Shown: one piece after another, positions 1 to 10,645 of the stretch
Layout of the letters: the number at the start of each line of letters is the position of its first letter
How positions within the stretch are numbered: the first letter of the stretch is position 1
Source of the DNA: Pseudoalteromonas luteoviolacea
GTDB lineage: Bacteria > Pseudomonadota > Gammaproteobacteria > Enterobacterales > Alteromonadaceae
Reading direction: 5' to 3'
DNA: 64,000 nucleotides
Assembly: GCF_001696455.1 (NCBI RefSeq)
Contig: NZ_MAUJ01000001.1
Span: 1,116,001 to 1,180,000, forward strand
The notes under the pieces: generated by a model
The model's input: only the letters and a program-made list of their open reading frames with translations
Database searches by the model: none
Told to the model about the DNA's origin: nothing
Position numbers and translations under genes: made by a program

Positions 1-35
1 TTTTGTCGGTAACTTAAGCTTTTTGTGCATAGTAC

Positions 36-1484
36 TTACCTAACATGAATTGAAAGCACACGCTTTGCCTCACTGATAACATCATCACGCCTTTTCCATT
101 GCCAAAGTAAAGCTTGCGCTTTTGAATAGCTCTCTTTAAGGTCGACAACTGGTAATGGGTAATCGACGCCAAGTTCAATGCCATACATCATCTGCTCCAT
201 TTCAGTTAGCGTCCAAGGGCTGTGTACCAGTGGTGCCGGTATATCAGCTAGCTCCGGAACCCACTTTTTAACGAAGTCGCCATCAGGGTCTTTGTCTTCC
301 CCTTGCTTTACAGGATTATAGATTCGGATTGTGTTGATACCAGTCACACCCGCCTGCATTTGGAATTGGCTGTAATGTATACCCGGTTCAAAGTCTAGAA
401 ATAGCCTCGCCAAATGGGCTACACCGGTACGCCAATCCAGCTCTAAATGATGGCACAAGAAACTTACGAGCATGGCGCGCATGCGAAAATTGAGATAACC
501 TGTGGCGATCAAACTCCTCATACAGGCATCAACCATTGGGACCCCAGTATTACCGCTTTTCCAAGCCTCAAGTCTCTCCAGACCTGCGCTTCCTGTAACT
601 CTGGGCATATTTTCATAGGCTCTATTCACGCATCTGAACTCCATGTCACATTCACTTTCAAATTTTTGGATAAAGTGACAGTGCCAGTGGAGCCTAGAAG
701 TAAAAGCAACCAGTGTTTTTCGCCAATATGGCTTTTTCCAGTTTTTGAGTACTTCTTGATAAACTTGGCGTAAACTCAAATTACCCCAAGCGAGATAGGT
801 TGATAGCCGCGAGCAATGCTCTACAGCCTTTTCTGGGCTAGACAGAGAGTATGCATATTCCTTTCCTCTACTTTCAAAAAAAGAAGCCAAAACTTGCCGC
901 CCAATACCTTCCCCTCCAGTTTGAAACCCGCTAATACTTTGTGCGCGAATAAAAAAATCTAAATCGACATGATTATCAAATTTATGCTTTTCACTGAAAA
1001 AATCAACTTGTTGGATATCAACGTCAAGTACTGAGTCTCGCATCGTTTTTTGCCAATTCTTGTCCCAATTAGTTCTTGCTCGAAGCCCTCTAACTACAGC
1101 GCCTTGTGGGAATTCATGCCAGACTATCGCTTTTGACTCACACCAGCTGGCAACGTGTTTGTCTCGTTCAAAAGTGTATGAAAGGCCAATTTCTTGGTGA
1201 CTAAAAATCTCATTAATACCCACAGACATTTGAATTTGTTCTAATACGGCCAAGCAATCCCCATAGGCACAATAAAGTGCACCATCAGGCAATCTTGATT
1301 TAATATCTATCAACGACTGGGCTATAAACTGAAAGTGCCGCATAGACGAGTGTTTGTCGCGCAGTGCAATGGGTTCAAAACAATAGAAAAGGAGAACGGG
1401 CTCACCTTGTTTCACGGCATTAAATAGTGCTTGGTGATCGGTCAACCTGAGATCTCTTTTCAACCAGACAATATTCACAGGCAC
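36..1484 (-). CDS. Divergent photolyase/cryptochrome-family protein
   Basis: This 482-residue protein has the N-terminal photolyase fold (it opens [18 protein letters not shown]) and a C-terminal FAD-binding half ([27 protein letters not shown]). The length is normal for a photolyase. It starts with GTG four bases after the cry-DASH stop, so the two genes form one operon. The flavin pocket is unusual. Where class I CPD photolyases have an Asn facing flavin N5 and a WQW motif, this protein reads [12 protein letters not shown], with no Asn or Trp. The usual substrate-contact Glu also appears to be Arg (SRLHWHCHF). It is therefore doubtful that it is a canonical CPD photolyase. It could be a repair enzyme of another subclass or a blue-light sensor. 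Family membership is secure; the activity is not known. Confidence 0.88.
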   Translation of the reverse strand: MPVNIVWLKRDLRLTDHQALFNAVKQGEPVLLFYCFEPIALRDKHSSMRHFQFIAQSLIDIKSRLPDGALYCAYGDCLAVLEQIQMSVGINEIFSHQEIGLSYTFERDKHVASWCESKAIVWHEFPQGAVVRGLRARTNWDKNWQKTMRDSVLDVDIQQVDFFSEKHKFDNHVDLDFFIRAQSISGFQTGGEGIGRQVLASFFESRGKEYAYSLSSPEKAVEHCSRLSTYLAWGNLSLRQVYQEVLKNWKKPYWRKTLVAFTSRLHWHCHFIQKFESECDMEFRCVNRAYENMPRVTGSAGLERLEAWKSGNTGVPMVDACMRSLIATGYLNFRMRAMLVSFLCHHLELDWRTGVAHLARLFLDFEPGIHYSQFQMQAGVTGINTIRIYNPVKQGEDKDPDGDFVKKWVPELADIPAPLVHSPWTLTEMEQMMYGIELGVDYPLPVVDLKESYSKAQALLWQWKRRDDVISEAKRVLSIHVR

Positions 1485-1488
1485 AGCA

Positions 1489-2811
1489 TTAGCTCTCTTG
1501 AGGCCAGTCGACCATATCGACTTCTATATTCACCATAGGATTGCTGGTTGACCATTTTCGAATAAACTCTCCTTCGGGGTCATACATTGCAGTTTGTTTA
1601 TCGATATTGAAGTGTCTTCCCCCTTTTGGGTCGTCACCGACTCCTGCGATGTATTGCCAATTTCCCCAATTTGAAGCTACATCATGATCTATGAGTTGCT
1701 GCTGGAAATAAGCAGCGCCATACCGCCAATCAACTTGCAGTTCATTAACTAAACAGCTGGCTACAATTTGACGCCCACGGTTTGACATAAACCCCGTCGT
1801 GTTTAGCTCTCGCATTAACGCATTAACCAATGGGTATCTGGTTTCTCCATTGCACCAGCTTGAAAATCGCTGAGGGTAGTACGTGGTCAAAGGACGCTTA
1901 CCCGCTTCCCCGGAAAATTCGAACAATTTACTGCCTTTTGCCAACGCTTTATGATGAAAAAACTCTCTCCACAACAACTCAAAGAATATCCAATATGTTG
2001 AGTCATTAGCGCCATGTGTTTGTTCGAACCGTTTTAAGCGTGCCACTATTTGTCTTGGTGATATATTACCCGACGCTAGGTATGGACTAAACTTGGTGGA
2101 GTTGTCGTACCCGTCTAACTCATTACGCGTCTCTTTGTATCGCAAGGCGGCATGTGATTTAAAATATTTTTCTATCAAAAAACAGGCTTGTGACTCACCG
2201 CCTTTAAAAGCAGGAGTTTGTCCCTCTGTACTGATTTCTTCGTTCAAGTTCCATTGCTCCAACCCAACTTTGCTGCCATTTACAGGCATGGGAAGCGTAT
2301 CGGAGAGCGCACTGTCGACCGGCTCATACACCATGGTATGTGCCATTTTTTTACGAAACTTAGAGAAAGACCCGTTCAGTGCATTACTTTCAACCTGTTT
2401 ACTGCCAAATAGTAAGTTATTGTTTTGGCATATAAAACGTACTTGAGGAAGCTGTGCCTTCAACCTTGATAGGCTTTGCCTCTCTTGTAACCCTCTGGAA
2501 TATTGACAGCCAATTACATCGACATTAAAAGTACTTACAAGCTTTTTTAAAACAGCTTGTGTGTCACCACGTAAAACAAGTAACTCGTATCCAAGCTGCT
2601 GTAATTGTTCAGAAACGTCCAACAAGGACTGTTTTATAAACCGTAATTTACTCGCACCTATCTGCGCGTGATTATAGTTTATTGGTTTTAACAAGCTTTC
2701 ATCTAAAACATAGACAAACAATATCTTGTCACACGCGTACAATGTGGCATTTAACGTAATATTATCATTGATCCGCAAGTCTTCTGTGAACCAGTAAAGG
2801 GCTGTTTTCAT
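1489..2811 (-). CDS. Cryptochrome DASH (single-strand DNA photolyase type)
   Basis: This 440-residue flavoprotein of the photolyase family matches the Cry-DASH subgroup. It has an N-terminal antenna domain starting [14 protein letters not shown]. The C-terminal FAD domain carries [19 protein letters not shown] followed by the DASH-typical [15 protein letters not shown] and GEFIRKW. The Asn and Trp expected in the flavin pocket are present. Known DASH proteins bind FAD and a folate antenna, and repair cyclobutane dimers in single-stranded DNA or act in light signalling. The length fits bacterial members. It is first in a two-gene operon with the divergent paralogue downstream, and its promoter should lie in the 150-base gap before pyrF. 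Confidence 0.92.
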   Translation of the reverse strand: MKTALYWFTEDLRINDNITLNATLYACDKILFVYVLDESLLKPINYNHAQIGASKLRFIKQSLLDVSEQLQQLGYELLVLRGDTQAVLKKLVSTFNVDVIGCQYSRGLQERQSLSRLKAQLPQVRFICQNNNLLFGSKQVESNALNGSFSKFRKKMAHTMVYEPVDSALSDTLPMPVNGSKVGLEQWNLNEEISTEGQTPAFKGGESQACFLIEKYFKSHAALRYKETRNELDGYDNSTKFSPYLASGNISPRQIVARLKRFEQTHGANDSTYWIFFELLWREFFHHKALAKGSKLFEFSGEAGKRPLTTYYPQRFSSWCNGETRYPLVNALMRELNTTGFMSNRGRQIVASCLVNELQVDWRYGAAYFQQQLIDHDVASNWGNWQYIAGVGDDPKGGRHFNIDKQTAMYDPEGEFIRKWSTSNPMVNIEVDMVDWPQES

Positions 2812-2921
2812 CGTATCGTAATACCCATTCCATAACGCTATTGAACAATGCTCAATACGTAAGAAGTAAGTATTTAGATTAGCGATAGATAAGAATTAGG
2901 GAAAAGTATTCAGATTTTGAA

Positions 2922-2951
2922 ATGCCAATGTATATGTTTATACATTGGCAT
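2922..2951 (-). terminator. Perfect 13-bp inverted repeat after pyrF
   Basis: The arms ATGCCAATGTATA and TATACATTGGCAT flank a 4-base loop. The hairpin starts about ten bases after the pyrF stop, where an intrinsic terminator is expected. On the minus strand it is followed only by a short interrupted T stretch, so termination may be weak. A symmetrical operator upstream of the cry operon is the alternative. Confidence 0.6.
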
Positions 2952-2960
2952 GAATGAAAA

Positions 2961-3665
2961 TTAAGCGATGCTTGAGTTGATTGCTCTGAGTGCCTGAGCA
3001 GGATCGTCAGCTTTAGTTATTGGACGCCCAATAACTAAATAATCACTCCCAGCTGCAATGGCTTTTTCTGGAGTCATGATACGCTTTTGGTCTCCTGCAT
3101 CACTGCCAGCAGGCCTTATTCCTGGTGTAACTAGCTTAAACTCGTCTCCTAGCTCCGCTTTTAAAGACTCTGCCTCTTGTGCTGAACAAACAACACCGTC
3201 TAAGCCAGATTCTTTAGCAAGTTTAGCTAGATACAAAACTTGCTCTTGCGGTGTTTTTTCTACACCCAGCTTGCTCAATTGTGCTTGATCCATGCTTGTC
3301 AAAACTGTCACTGCAATTAAAAGCGGCGCTTTGTCACCATACTGTGTTAAAGCTTCTTTCGCTTTTGACATCATTTCTGTTCCGCCACTGGCATGTACGT
3401 TCACCATCCACACACCAAGTTCAGCTGCAGCTGTTACTGCTTTTGCTACCGTGTTAGGGATATCATGGAATTTAAGGTCAAGAAATACATCAAACCCAAG
3501 ATCAACCAGTTTTTTAACGAATTGAGGGCCAAAGTAGGTAAACATTTCTTTGCCAACTTTAAGGCGACACTCATTCGGAGACAGTTGAGAAACAAATTCT
3601 AATGCCGCACTTTCGTCATCATAATCCAACGCAATTAGCACTTTTTTTAGTTCAATGTTTGACAT
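2961..3665 (-). CDS. pyrF: Orotidine-5'-phosphate decarboxylase
   Basis: This enzyme decarboxylates OMP to UMP, the last step of de novo pyrimidine synthesis. The 234-residue TIM-barrel has the signature [10 protein letters not shown] with catalytic Lys and Asp residues, the TPGIRP motif and the phosphate-binding LVIGRPIT near the C terminus. The start at 3665 ([14 protein letters not shown]) is chosen because AAGGT lies seven bases upstream; an earlier in-frame start would add seven residues without a ribosome site. It follows lapB, as in enterobacteria (lapA-lapB-pyrF), and may be co-transcribed with it. Confidence 0.97.
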   Translation of the reverse strand: MSNIELKKVLIALDYDDESAALEFVSQLSPNECRLKVGKEMFTYFGPQFVKKLVDLGFDVFLDLKFHDIPNTVAKAVTAAAELGVWMVNVHASGGTEMMSKAKEALTQYGDKAPLLIAVTVLTSMDQAQLSKLGVEKTPQEQVLYLAKLAKESGLDGVVCSAQEAESLKAELGDEFKLVTPGIRPAGSDAGDQKRIMTPEKAIAAGSDYLVIGRPITKADDPAQALRAINSSIA

Positions 3666-3702
3666 AATTACCTTACTTTTATTCAAAAAGAATCAAGAAA
3701 AT

Positions 3703-4839
3703 CTAGTATCCATCTAAACCACGATTTGGAACGACTGACTCCCATGTTTTACAAGATGGGCACAACCAATATAACTTGTGGCTAGTAAAGCCGCATTTAT
3801 GGCATTGGTAGTCAGGTTTTGTCGCGATATACGAAGTTACCAAGTGATCAATTTCACCCAGCACATCCTGTATTTTAACGTTTTTAGTACTTAACAATTG
3901 CAGTAAGTAGCTAAAGCCTCTAATAGATGGCTCTCTCTTTAAGCTATCTGTTAGAAACTCTATTGCTGTGGCTGTTTCACCTGCCTCAATCAAACCTTGG
4001 CAGTGCTTAATTTTGATCGTTACACCACTACTTGGGAGCAACTCTTCAATTAACTCATAATATTCTAATGCGATATTCAGAGATTTATAACAGGTTTGTA
4101 AGTCATTGATTATCAGAGGTGCTATTTGAGGGTATTCAGAAAGTAGTTTTCGCCAGTAATAAATTGCCTTCACATTATCTTGGCGATTAAAAGCGTCTAA
4201 CCCTAATTCATAAAGCGGTCTAATCGCTTGATGAGTTAATTTGGTTGCTTTGTCTAACAACAAAACATCGTTTGACTCCAGCGCGGCTTCACAATAAAAG
4301 TTTGCTATAGCAGAACAGCTATTTTTATCTACAAACAAGTCAGAGTAGGCTTCATACATATTAATGCCTTTTTCCCAGTCTCTTGTTTGAGAGTACAACT
4401 GAATGATTGGCTCTCTTGCATCTGCAAACCCGGCTTTAACCAGCACGACAAGATTTGACTCAGCACTGTCTAATAACCCGGCCATGACATAGTCTTGAGC
4501 CAATTCCAGTCGACACGATTTGACTAGCTCAGTTTCAAGGTTAGGCTGCTCGATTAATAATTCATGGATTTTAATTGCTCTATCCAACTCCCCTCTTTTT
4601 CTAAAGAGTGTCGCGAGTGTTAAATAGTGCTCTACGGAATCGGCGGAGACTTCAAGTAGCTGAATTAAATGTTCAAGACCTTGATCTTCTTCACGATCAA
4701 GAAGAAATTTTAGGCCTTTACTATATTCGGATGTGATTTTTCTATTTTGCTCATGCGCTAAATTTTTAGCACTATTTTTACCCATTACATAGCCATAAGC
4801 GGCAGCAACAGGAAGCAACAAGAACAAAAGCTCTATCAT
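3703..4839 (-). CDS. lapB: LPS assembly protein B, TPR and rubredoxin-like
   Basis: LapB (YciM) is an inner-membrane adaptor that controls the FtsH protease and LpxC levels, and so sets the rate of lipid A synthesis. The 378-residue protein has an N-terminal membrane helix (MIELLFLLLPVAAAYGYV), then a long run of TPR-like helices, and ends in a rubredoxin-type knuckle with two CxxC pairs (CHKCGF and CPSCKTW). This architecture is diagnostic. It overlaps lapA by four bases (ATGA) and sits in the conserved order ihfB-lapA-lapB-pyrF. Confidence 0.96.
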   Translation of the reverse strand: MIELLFLLLPVAAAYGYVMGKNSAKNLAHEQNRKITSEYSKGLKFLLDREEDQGLEHLIQLLEVSADSVEHYLTLATLFRKRGELDRAIKIHELLIEQPNLETELVKSCRLELAQDYVMAGLLDSAESNLVVLVKAGFADAREPIIQLYSQTRDWEKGINMYEAYSDLFVDKNSCSAIANFYCEAALESNDVLLLDKATKLTHQAIRPLYELGLDAFNRQDNVKAIYYWRKLLSEYPQIAPLIINDLQTCYKSLNIALEYYELIEELLPSSGVTIKIKHCQGLIEAGETATAIEFLTDSLKREPSIRGFSYLLQLLSTKNVKIQDVLGEIDHLVTSYIATKPDYQCHKCGFTSHKLYWLCPSCKTWESVVPNRGLDGY

Positions 4840-5105
4840 GACTGGCTTTGATTTTTAGTCAGAAGTAAGTTGTTTGCCTTATGTAATTGACGATTTTTTT
4901 GCTTCAGCTTGACCAAAGATGTCAGGTTAAACAAAAGTCCTACCAAAATACCAGTAAAAAGACATAAGCTTAATAGTGTCGCCAACGGCATTTTGGCACT
5001 TGCAACAATATAGTTAACCTCTACAAGGTCTGGATTTTGCGTACCTACAACAAAAGCCACCAACAGCAACACTAACAATAGTCCCTTTTTTACAACTCGA
5101 ACCAA
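4836..5105 (-). CDS. lapA: LPS assembly protein A domain protein
   Basis: This small membrane protein of about 89 residues has two hydrophobic helices (roughly residues 5-22 and 38-58) joined by a short loop, and a basic, coiled C-terminal tail. This fits LapA (YciS), the partner of LapB in controlling LpxC turnover. The start is uncertain. A TTG at 5105 has GGAG nine bases upstream, and gives MVRVVKKGLL. Another TTG at 5120, directly after the ihfB stop, lacks a ribosome site and would add five residues. The gene is translationally coupled to lapB. Confidence 0.88.
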   Translation of the reverse strand: MVRVVKKGLLLVLLLVAFVVGTQNPDLVEVNYIVASAKMPLATLLSLCLFTGILVGLLFNLTSLVKLKQKNRQLHKANNLLLTKNQSQS

Positions 5106-5120
5106 ACTAGGTTTCTCCAA

Positions 5121-5411
5121 TTAGCCTTCAATACTAGCGTTTACGCGATCTCTTAGCTCTTTACCAGGCTTGAAGTGTGGTACATATTTACCGTCTAACT
5201 CTACAGTTTCGCCAGTTTTAGGGTTACGACCGGTTCTAGGTGAACGATAGTGTAGAGAGAAACTGCCAAAGCCACGGATTTCAATTCTATCTGATCCAGA
5301 CAGCGAACCCGCCATTTGTTCTAAAACTTCTTTTACTGCATTTTCTACATCTTTAACAGGAACATGCGCATGCTGTTCAGCAAGTTTTTCTATTAATTCA
5401 GACTTTGTCAT
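5121..5411 (-). CDS. ihfB: Integration host factor subunit beta
   Basis: This is the beta chain of the heterodimeric DNA-bending protein IHF. The 96-residue HU/IHF fold includes the hallmark stretch [15 protein letters not shown], then [10 protein letters not shown] with the intercalating Pro of the beta arm, and a C-terminal [12 protein letters not shown]. It is located between rpsA and lapA, as in other gammaproteobacteria. A strong hairpin separates it from rpsA, so it probably has its own promoter or depends on read-through. Confidence 0.97.
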   Translation of the reverse strand: MTKSELIEKLAEQHAHVPVKDVENAVKEVLEQMAGSLSGSDRIEIRGFGSFSLHYRSPRTGRNPKTGETVELDGKYVPHFKPGKELRDRVNASIEG

Positions 5412-5427
5412 AACGTTTCCTTAAGGT

Positions 5428-5456
5428 AAAAAAGAAGGGCAAAAGTGCCCTTCTTG
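5428..5456 (-). terminator. Intrinsic terminator after rpsA
   Basis: On the minus strand the stem GAAGGGC/GCCCTTC closes a six-base loop and is followed by TTTTTT. It lies 15-45 bases after the rpsA stop and upstream of ihfB, so it should end or attenuate the rpsA transcript. Confidence 0.85.
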
Positions 5457-5471
5457 TTTAGACTTTAAAAA

Positions 5472-7139
5472 TTAGTCTTTCTGAGCGTTTTTGAAAGCTG
5501 CAGCCATTGCATTTTCGAATGCAGGCTCTTCTTTCTTAAGCTTCTCTAGCGCTTCTTTCTCTTCAGCTTCGAAGATAGCTTTAACAGATAGGCTGATCGC
5601 ACGGTTCTTACGGTCAACACCTACAAATTTAGCTTCTAGTTCGTCACCTTCAGAAACAACAGAAGTTGCATCTTCTACGCGCTCTTGAGCGATGTCAGCA
5701 ACACGGATGTAACCTTCAACGCCTTCAGCTAGCTCAACAGTTGCGCCTTTCGCGTCAACTTCAGTCACTTTACCTTTAACAATAGCACCTTTTTTGTTTG
5801 CGTCTAGGTAGTTATTGAAAGGATCAGCTTCGATTTGCTTAACGCCTAGTGAGATACGCTCACGCTCTGGGTCAACCTGAAGAACGATTGCAGTGATCTC
5901 GTCGCCTTTCTTGTACTCACGTACAGCTTCTTCGCCTGGAGTGTTCCAAGAGATATCAGAAAGGTGTACAAGGCCGTCGATGCCGCCGTCAAGACCGATG
6001 AAGATACCGAAGTCAGTGATTGACTTGATCTTACCAGTAACTTGGTCGCCTTTGTTTTGTAGACGAGCAAATTCCTGCCAAGGGTTCGCTTTACACTGCT
6101 TAAGACCTAGAGAAATACGACGACGTTCTTCGTCGATTTCAAGAACCATAACTTCAACAGTATCACCTAGTGAAACAACTTTTGAAGGGTGGATGTTCTT
6201 GTTAGTCCAGTCCATTTCTGAAACGTGAACTAGGCCTTCAACGCCTTCTTCGATCTCAACGAAACAACCGTAGTCAGTTAGGTTAGTTACGCGACCAGTA
6301 AGCTTAGCGCCTTCTGGGTAACGACCAGCGATAGCTGCCCAAGGATCTTCGCCAAGTTGCTTAAGACCTAGAGAAACACGAGTCTTCTCTTTGTCGAACT
6401 TAAGTACTTTAACAGCGATTTCGTCACCAACATTTACGATCTCAGATGGGTGCTTAACACGCTTCCAAGCCATATCAGTGATGTGAAGTAGACCGTCAAC
6501 ACCACCTAGATCTACGAATGCACCGTAGTCTGTAAGGTTCTTAACGATACCTTTAACTTCTTGACCTTCAACAAGGTTAGCAAGTAGTTCTTCACGCTCT
6601 TGAGAGTTTTCAGACTCGATAACTGCACGGCGAGAAACAACAACGTTGTTACGCTTCTGGTCAAGCTTGATAACTTTGAACTCAAGCTCTTTACCTTCAA
6701 GGTGAGCAGTGTCACGTACAGGACGAACATCAACAAGTGAACCAGGTAGGAAAGCACGGATTGAATCAACTTCAACAGTGAAACCGCCTTTAACTTTACC
6801 GTTGATAATACCGATAACAGTCTCTTGCTCTTCACATGCTTTCTCAAGACGGATCCAAGCTTCGTGACGCTTCGCTTTCTCACGAGAAAGGATAGTTTCA
6901 CCGAAACCGTCTTCGATTGCATCTAGTGCTACGTCTACTTCGTCGCCAACAGCAACTTCTAGTTCACCAGCAGCATTTTTGAATTGCTCTGCAGGGATTG
7001 CACTTTCAGACTTAAGGCCAGCATCAACAAGAACAATGTTGTTCTCGATAGAGATAACTGTACCTTTAACGATAGAGCCTTGCTCTGCTTCAAAACCCTT
7101 TAGGCTTTCTTCAAATAACTGCGCAAAATTTTCTGACAT
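5472..7139 (-). CDS. rpsA: 30S ribosomal protein S1
   Basis: S1 recruits mRNA to the 30S subunit and unfolds leader structure. The 555-residue protein has the normal length and six S1 RNA-binding repeats, seen as recurring blocks such as [43 protein letters not shown] and [22 protein letters not shown]. The first two repeats, which bind the ribosome, are more divergent. The gene lies between cmk and ihfB, as is usual. S1 is commonly autoregulated through its own leader; the 97-base gap to cmk would contain that leader. Confidence 0.98.
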   Translation of the reverse strand: MSENFAQLFEESLKGFEAEQGSIVKGTVISIENNIVLVDAGLKSESAIPAEQFKNAAGELEVAVGDEVDVALDAIEDGFGETILSREKAKRHEAWIRLEKACEEQETVIGIINGKVKGGFTVEVDSIRAFLPGSLVDVRPVRDTAHLEGKELEFKVIKLDQKRNNVVVSRRAVIESENSQEREELLANLVEGQEVKGIVKNLTDYGAFVDLGGVDGLLHITDMAWKRVKHPSEIVNVGDEIAVKVLKFDKEKTRVSLGLKQLGEDPWAAIAGRYPEGAKLTGRVTNLTDYGCFVEIEEGVEGLVHVSEMDWTNKNIHPSKVVSLGDTVEVMVLEIDEERRRISLGLKQCKANPWQEFARLQNKGDQVTGKIKSITDFGIFIGLDGGIDGLVHLSDISWNTPGEEAVREYKKGDEITAIVLQVDPERERISLGVKQIEADPFNNYLDANKKGAIVKGKVTEVDAKGATVELAEGVEGYIRVADIAQERVEDATSVVSEGDELEAKFVGVDRKNRAISLSVKAIFEAEEKEALEKLKKEEPAFENAMAAAFKNAQKD

Positions 7140-7197
7140 ACTAAATACGTCTCATATATAAATGTACCAATAAGCAACCATGCTGCATGGGGTAGTT

Positions 7198-7224
7198 AAA
7201 AAAACACCGGCAGCCCTGCCAGTG
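7198..7224 (-). terminator. Intrinsic terminator after cmk
   Basis: On the minus strand CACTGGCA/TGCCGGTG (one G-U pair) closes a GGGC loop and is followed by seven Ts. It lies directly after the cmk stop and before rpsA, so rpsA probably has its own promoter just downstream. Confidence 0.75.
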
Positions 7225-7236
7225 ATATGAAATAAA

Positions 7237-7944
7237 TTAGCTAACTTTTGGAAGTTTTCCCGCTAATACAGCCTCTTCAACAAGCTTTAAAACCTGTTTA
7301 AACACTGCATCGGCATCAAGCAACGTGGTATCTATATGTATAGCGTCTTCAGCTGGCACTAATGGCGCAACAGGTCTATTCATATCTCTATCGTCACGAG
7401 CTTTAATATCTTCTAAAAGGCCCTCTAGTGTAACATCAAGGCCCTTATCCTTCAACTCATTAAAGCGTCTGTTAGCACGTTCTTCTGCACTTGCCGTTAG
7501 ATAAATCTTCAGCTCAGCAGAAGGAAATACAACTGTGCCCATATCGCGACCATCTGCGATTAAGCCATTTTCGGTGCTAAAAGCTCTTTGTCTTCTCAAT
7601 AGCGCTTCTCTAACGCGAGGAAGCATTGCTATTTTTGATGCCGTAGCGCCGACTTCTTCATTGCGAATTGTATTCGTTACATCTTCACCTTCCAGTACAA
7701 TTTTAGATTTCTTAGTCTCGCTATCAATCATAAATTGAACATCTAGGTTTGCCGCAAGTGGCACGAGTGCTTCTTCATTATCCAAAGCAATCTGATGATG
7801 TAACACAGCTATAGACAGCACACGATAAATTGCGCCACTGTCTAAAACATCCCAATTTAGTTTCTCAGCCAACAAACGACACACAGTCCCTTTGCCTGAT
7901 CCGCTTGGGCCGTCTACGGTGATTACGGGCATTGCAGCCTGCAT
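7237..7944 (-). CDS. cmk: Cytidylate kinase
   Basis: This enzyme phosphorylates CMP and dCMP to the diphosphates. The 235-residue protein has the P-loop [10 protein letters not shown] near the N terminus, the CMP-binding LDSGAIYR, and the [13 protein letters not shown] and DRDMNR motifs. The ATG at 7944 is preceded by AGGAGGT at an ideal distance, which decides the start ([12 protein letters not shown]). It is followed by rpsA and preceded by aroA on the same strand, a very common gammaproteobacterial order. Confidence 0.97.
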   Translation of the reverse strand: MQAAMPVITVDGPSGSGKGTVCRLLAEKLNWDVLDSGAIYRVLSIAVLHHQIALDNEEALVPLAANLDVQFMIDSETKKSKIVLEGEDVTNTIRNEEVGATASKIAMLPRVREALLRRQRAFSTENGLIADGRDMGTVVFPSAELKIYLTASAEERANRRFNELKDKGLDVTLEGLLEDIKARDDRDMNRPVAPLVPAEDAIHIDTTLLDADAVFKQVLKLVEEAVLAGKLPKVS

Positions 7945-8098
7945 TAATACCTCCTGAAATGCACACCTTATATAAATCGGCGCTTATTATACGCAAGTTT
8001 AATGAATAGATCCTTATCAACATGTAACTTTTTGTTCTGTTGATACATTTGTATTCTTTTCGGGTAATAGGTGTGCGATTGCACACCTATTTAAATCT

Positions 8099-9379
8099 TT
8101 AAAACTGGGAGATAGAAGACAGTACTTCAAAATAGGTAGGGAATGTTTTTGCGGTGCAGCCAGGATCGTTGATAACCACCGGCTTCCCGCCTACTGCAAC
8201 CATTGAAAAACACATTGCGATTCGGTGATCATTATATGTGTCGATTTCTGCTAATTTAAACTCTTTAGGTGGAGTTACTTCAATATAATCCTCACCTTCG
8301 ACCACTTCCGCCCCTACTTTACGTAGCTCTGTCGCCATCGCAAATAACCTATCAGTTTCTTTAACACGCCAGTTGTAAATATTTCTTATCGCCGTTTTAC
8401 CTTCAGCAAAAAGTGCAACTGTGGCCAGCGTCATTGCAGCATCAGGAATAGCGTTGGCATCTATATCAACACCTTTTAATTGCCCTTTTTTGACAACGAG
8501 CTTTTCGTCAAACCATTCTATTTCTGCGCCGACCTGTTCCATCACTTTGGCAAAACCAATATCGCCTTGGACACTTGATAGACCAACGCCATTGATTTCG
8601 ATCTCTCCACCTGCAATGGCAGCAGCTGCCACAAAATAAGAAGCGGAAGAAGCGTCCCCCTCAACCATAATGCTTCCTGGAGATTGATAACCTTGTTTCC
8701 CTTTCACATAAAAAACTTGATAGTTATCATGTTCAACAACCACACCAAAATGTTTCATTACACCAAGTGTGATGTCGATATAAGGTTTGGAGACAAGCTC
8801 ACCAACTATTTTGATTTCACTGTCACCTTTAAACAGAGGAGCGGCCATGAGCAAAGCAGTTAAGAATTGGCTTGAAATACTGCCGTCAATTTCTACTTTG
8901 CCACCGGCAATATTTTTACCTACGATCTCTAACGGTGGATAATGTGCATTTTTAAGGTAGGTTACATCAGCTCCCAAAGCATCTAACGCATCAACTAAAT
9001 GACCAATTGGCCTTTCTTCCATTCTCGGTTCACCTGTTAGAGTGAACTTCCCTTCTGTCGCAGCTAAAACCGCCGTTAAAGGACGAAACGCGGTACCCGC
9101 ATTTCCTAAAAATAGCGGCGCTTCAGGAGTCAGTAATTTGCCACCTGTGCCATGTACTGTGGCCACGGTTTTGTCTTCGTTCAGTTGAACTTGTACGCCC
9201 ATTTCATCGAGCGCACCAAGCATGTGACGAATGTCGTCACTGTCCAAAAGGTTTCTAACTTCCGTCACACCATCACATAATGCCGCCAGCAACAAAATGC
9301 GATTCGACAAACTTTTTGAGCCGGGTAAAGTGACTGAACCCGCTACTTTTTTAATCGGTTCGAGAGAGAGTTGTTCCAT
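8099..9379 (-). CDS. aroA: 3-phosphoshikimate 1-carboxyvinyltransferase (EPSP synthase)
   Basis: This enzyme joins shikimate-3-phosphate to PEP, the penultimate step on the way to chorismate. The 426-residue protein has the family signatures [17 protein letters not shown] at the N terminus, [13 protein letters not shown] around residue 90, and [13 protein letters not shown] near the C terminus. The active-site [10 protein letters not shown] segment carries Gly and Pro in the class I arrangement. Its ATG touches the end of serC, so the two form an operon (serC-aroA), as in enterobacteria, linking serine and aromatic synthesis. Confidence 0.98.
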   Translation of the reverse strand: MEQLSLEPIKKVAGSVTLPGSKSLSNRILLLAALCDGVTEVRNLLDSDDIRHMLGALDEMGVQVQLNEDKTVATVHGTGGKLLTPEAPLFLGNAGTAFRPLTAVLAATEGKFTLTGEPRMEERPIGHLVDALDALGADVTYLKNAHYPPLEIVGKNIAGGKVEIDGSISSQFLTALLMAAPLFKGDSEIKIVGELVSKPYIDITLGVMKHFGVVVEHDNYQVFYVKGKQGYQSPGSIMVEGDASSASYFVAAAAIAGGEIEINGVGLSSVQGDIGFAKVMEQVGAEIEWFDEKLVVKKGQLKGVDIDANAIPDAAMTLATVALFAEGKTAIRNIYNWRVKETDRLFAMATELRKVGAEVVEGEDYIEVTPPKEFKLAEIDTYNDHRIAMCFSMVAVGGKPVVINDPGCTAKTFPTYFEVLSSISQF

Positions 9380-10461
9380 CAGCTATTCTCCTGTGCAAAT
9401 CGCTTCATAAATGCGATTAGGGCTTCAATGCCTTCTTTAGGCATTGCGTTATAAATACTGGCTCGCATACCACCTACAAAACGGTGTCCTTCGAGTGCCA
9501 TCAAGCCGTTTTGCTCAGCTTCAGCTAAAAATTGCTCATTTAAAGCATCGTCTTTTAGCCAGAAAGGGACATTCATTAACGAGCGACAATCAGTTGCCAC
9601 TTTATTGAAATAAAACTCTGAACTATCGATATAATCGTATAGCAACGCAGCCTTTTCTCTATTGTGCTTCTCCATTGCAGGCACGCCGCCAATTGATTCT
9701 AAGTATTTGAACACCTCAGCAGCTAAATACCATGCATAAGTCGGTGGTGTGTTATACATGCTGTTTTGCTTCGCTTCGATTGCATAATCCAAGATAGCTG
9801 GCCTTGGTAAACCTTTTCTTTCTAAAAGAGACTTACGAACAATCGCAATACTTAATCCAGAGGGGCCAATATTCTTTTGTGCACCAGCATAAATCAGATC
9901 AAAGTCGTCCACATTAATTTCACGTGACAAAATCATTGAAGACATATCCGCGACAATCGGCGCGGTCGGATGCTTAGGCACATCAAAGATCTCTATGCCA
10001 TCAATTGTCTCGTTAGGACAATAATGAATGAATGATGCGTTCTCAGGTAATGCCCACTTTTCTACGGGTAAAATATCGAACTTTCCTTCAGCATCTGTTC
10101 TGATGTCCAAAGATTCTACAGCAGTAAACTTAGCACCTTCTTTGGTAGCACCCACAGACCAAATACCATTTTCTACATAAACCCCTGGCGCCTCATCTAA
10201 ATGCAAATTAAGCGGCACGGCTGCAAAATGACCACGACCACCCCCATGCATAAACAAGACTTCAAATTCATCCGAAATATTCATTAGCCTTCTTAAACTG
10301 GCTTCACACTCTTTTGCTAGCTCAAGAAACGGTTTAGAACGGTGGCTTATCTCCATTACCGAAACACCGAGGCCTTGCCAATTAATAAACTCAGATTGGG
10401 CCTTTTCCATTACGGCTGGAGGCAACATAGCTGGCCCCGCACAAAAATTATAAACGGTCAT
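9379..10461 (-). CDS. serC: Phosphoserine aminotransferase
   Basis: This PLP enzyme converts 3-phosphohydroxypyruvate and glutamate to phosphoserine in serine synthesis, and also serves pyridoxal phosphate synthesis. The 360-residue class V aminotransferase opens with [11 protein letters not shown], has the [12 protein letters not shown] substrate-phosphate loop, and the PLP-binding Lys in [13 protein letters not shown]. The C-terminal [16 protein letters not shown] is typical. It heads the serC-aroA operon. Confidence 0.98.
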   Translation of the reverse strand: MTVYNFCAGPAMLPPAVMEKAQSEFINWQGLGVSVMEISHRSKPFLELAKECEASLRRLMNISDEFEVLFMHGGGRGHFAAVPLNLHLDEAPGVYVENGIWSVGATKEGAKFTAVESLDIRTDAEGKFDILPVEKWALPENASFIHYCPNETIDGIEIFDVPKHPTAPIVADMSSMILSREINVDDFDLIYAGAQKNIGPSGLSIAIVRKSLLERKGLPRPAILDYAIEAKQNSMYNTPPTYAWYLAAEVFKYLESIGGVPAMEKHNREKAALLYDYIDSSEFYFNKVATDCRSLMNVPFWLKDDALNEQFLAEAEQNGLMALEGHRFVGGMRASIYNAMPKEGIEALIAFMKRFAQENS

Positions 10462-10620
10462 TTTTTCCTCATTCCAAATAAAAGACGTTATAAAAGACGA
10501 ATGCTCTGCAGGTTAAACGCGCCGAACATAAAATAGTAGTCTATGAATTTACATCAAATACGATGTTTGATGAAACAAAATTATTTGCTAAATAATTTAA
10601 TTTGATTGAATTTTTTTAAT

Positions 10621-10645
10621 AAAAAAGCGGCCTAAGCCGCTTTTA
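10621..10645 (-). terminator. Intrinsic terminator after gyrA
   Basis: On the minus strand AAAAGCGGC pairs with GCCGCTTTT around a short loop, followed by TTATT. It directly abuts the gyrA stop codon. Confidence 0.8.
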
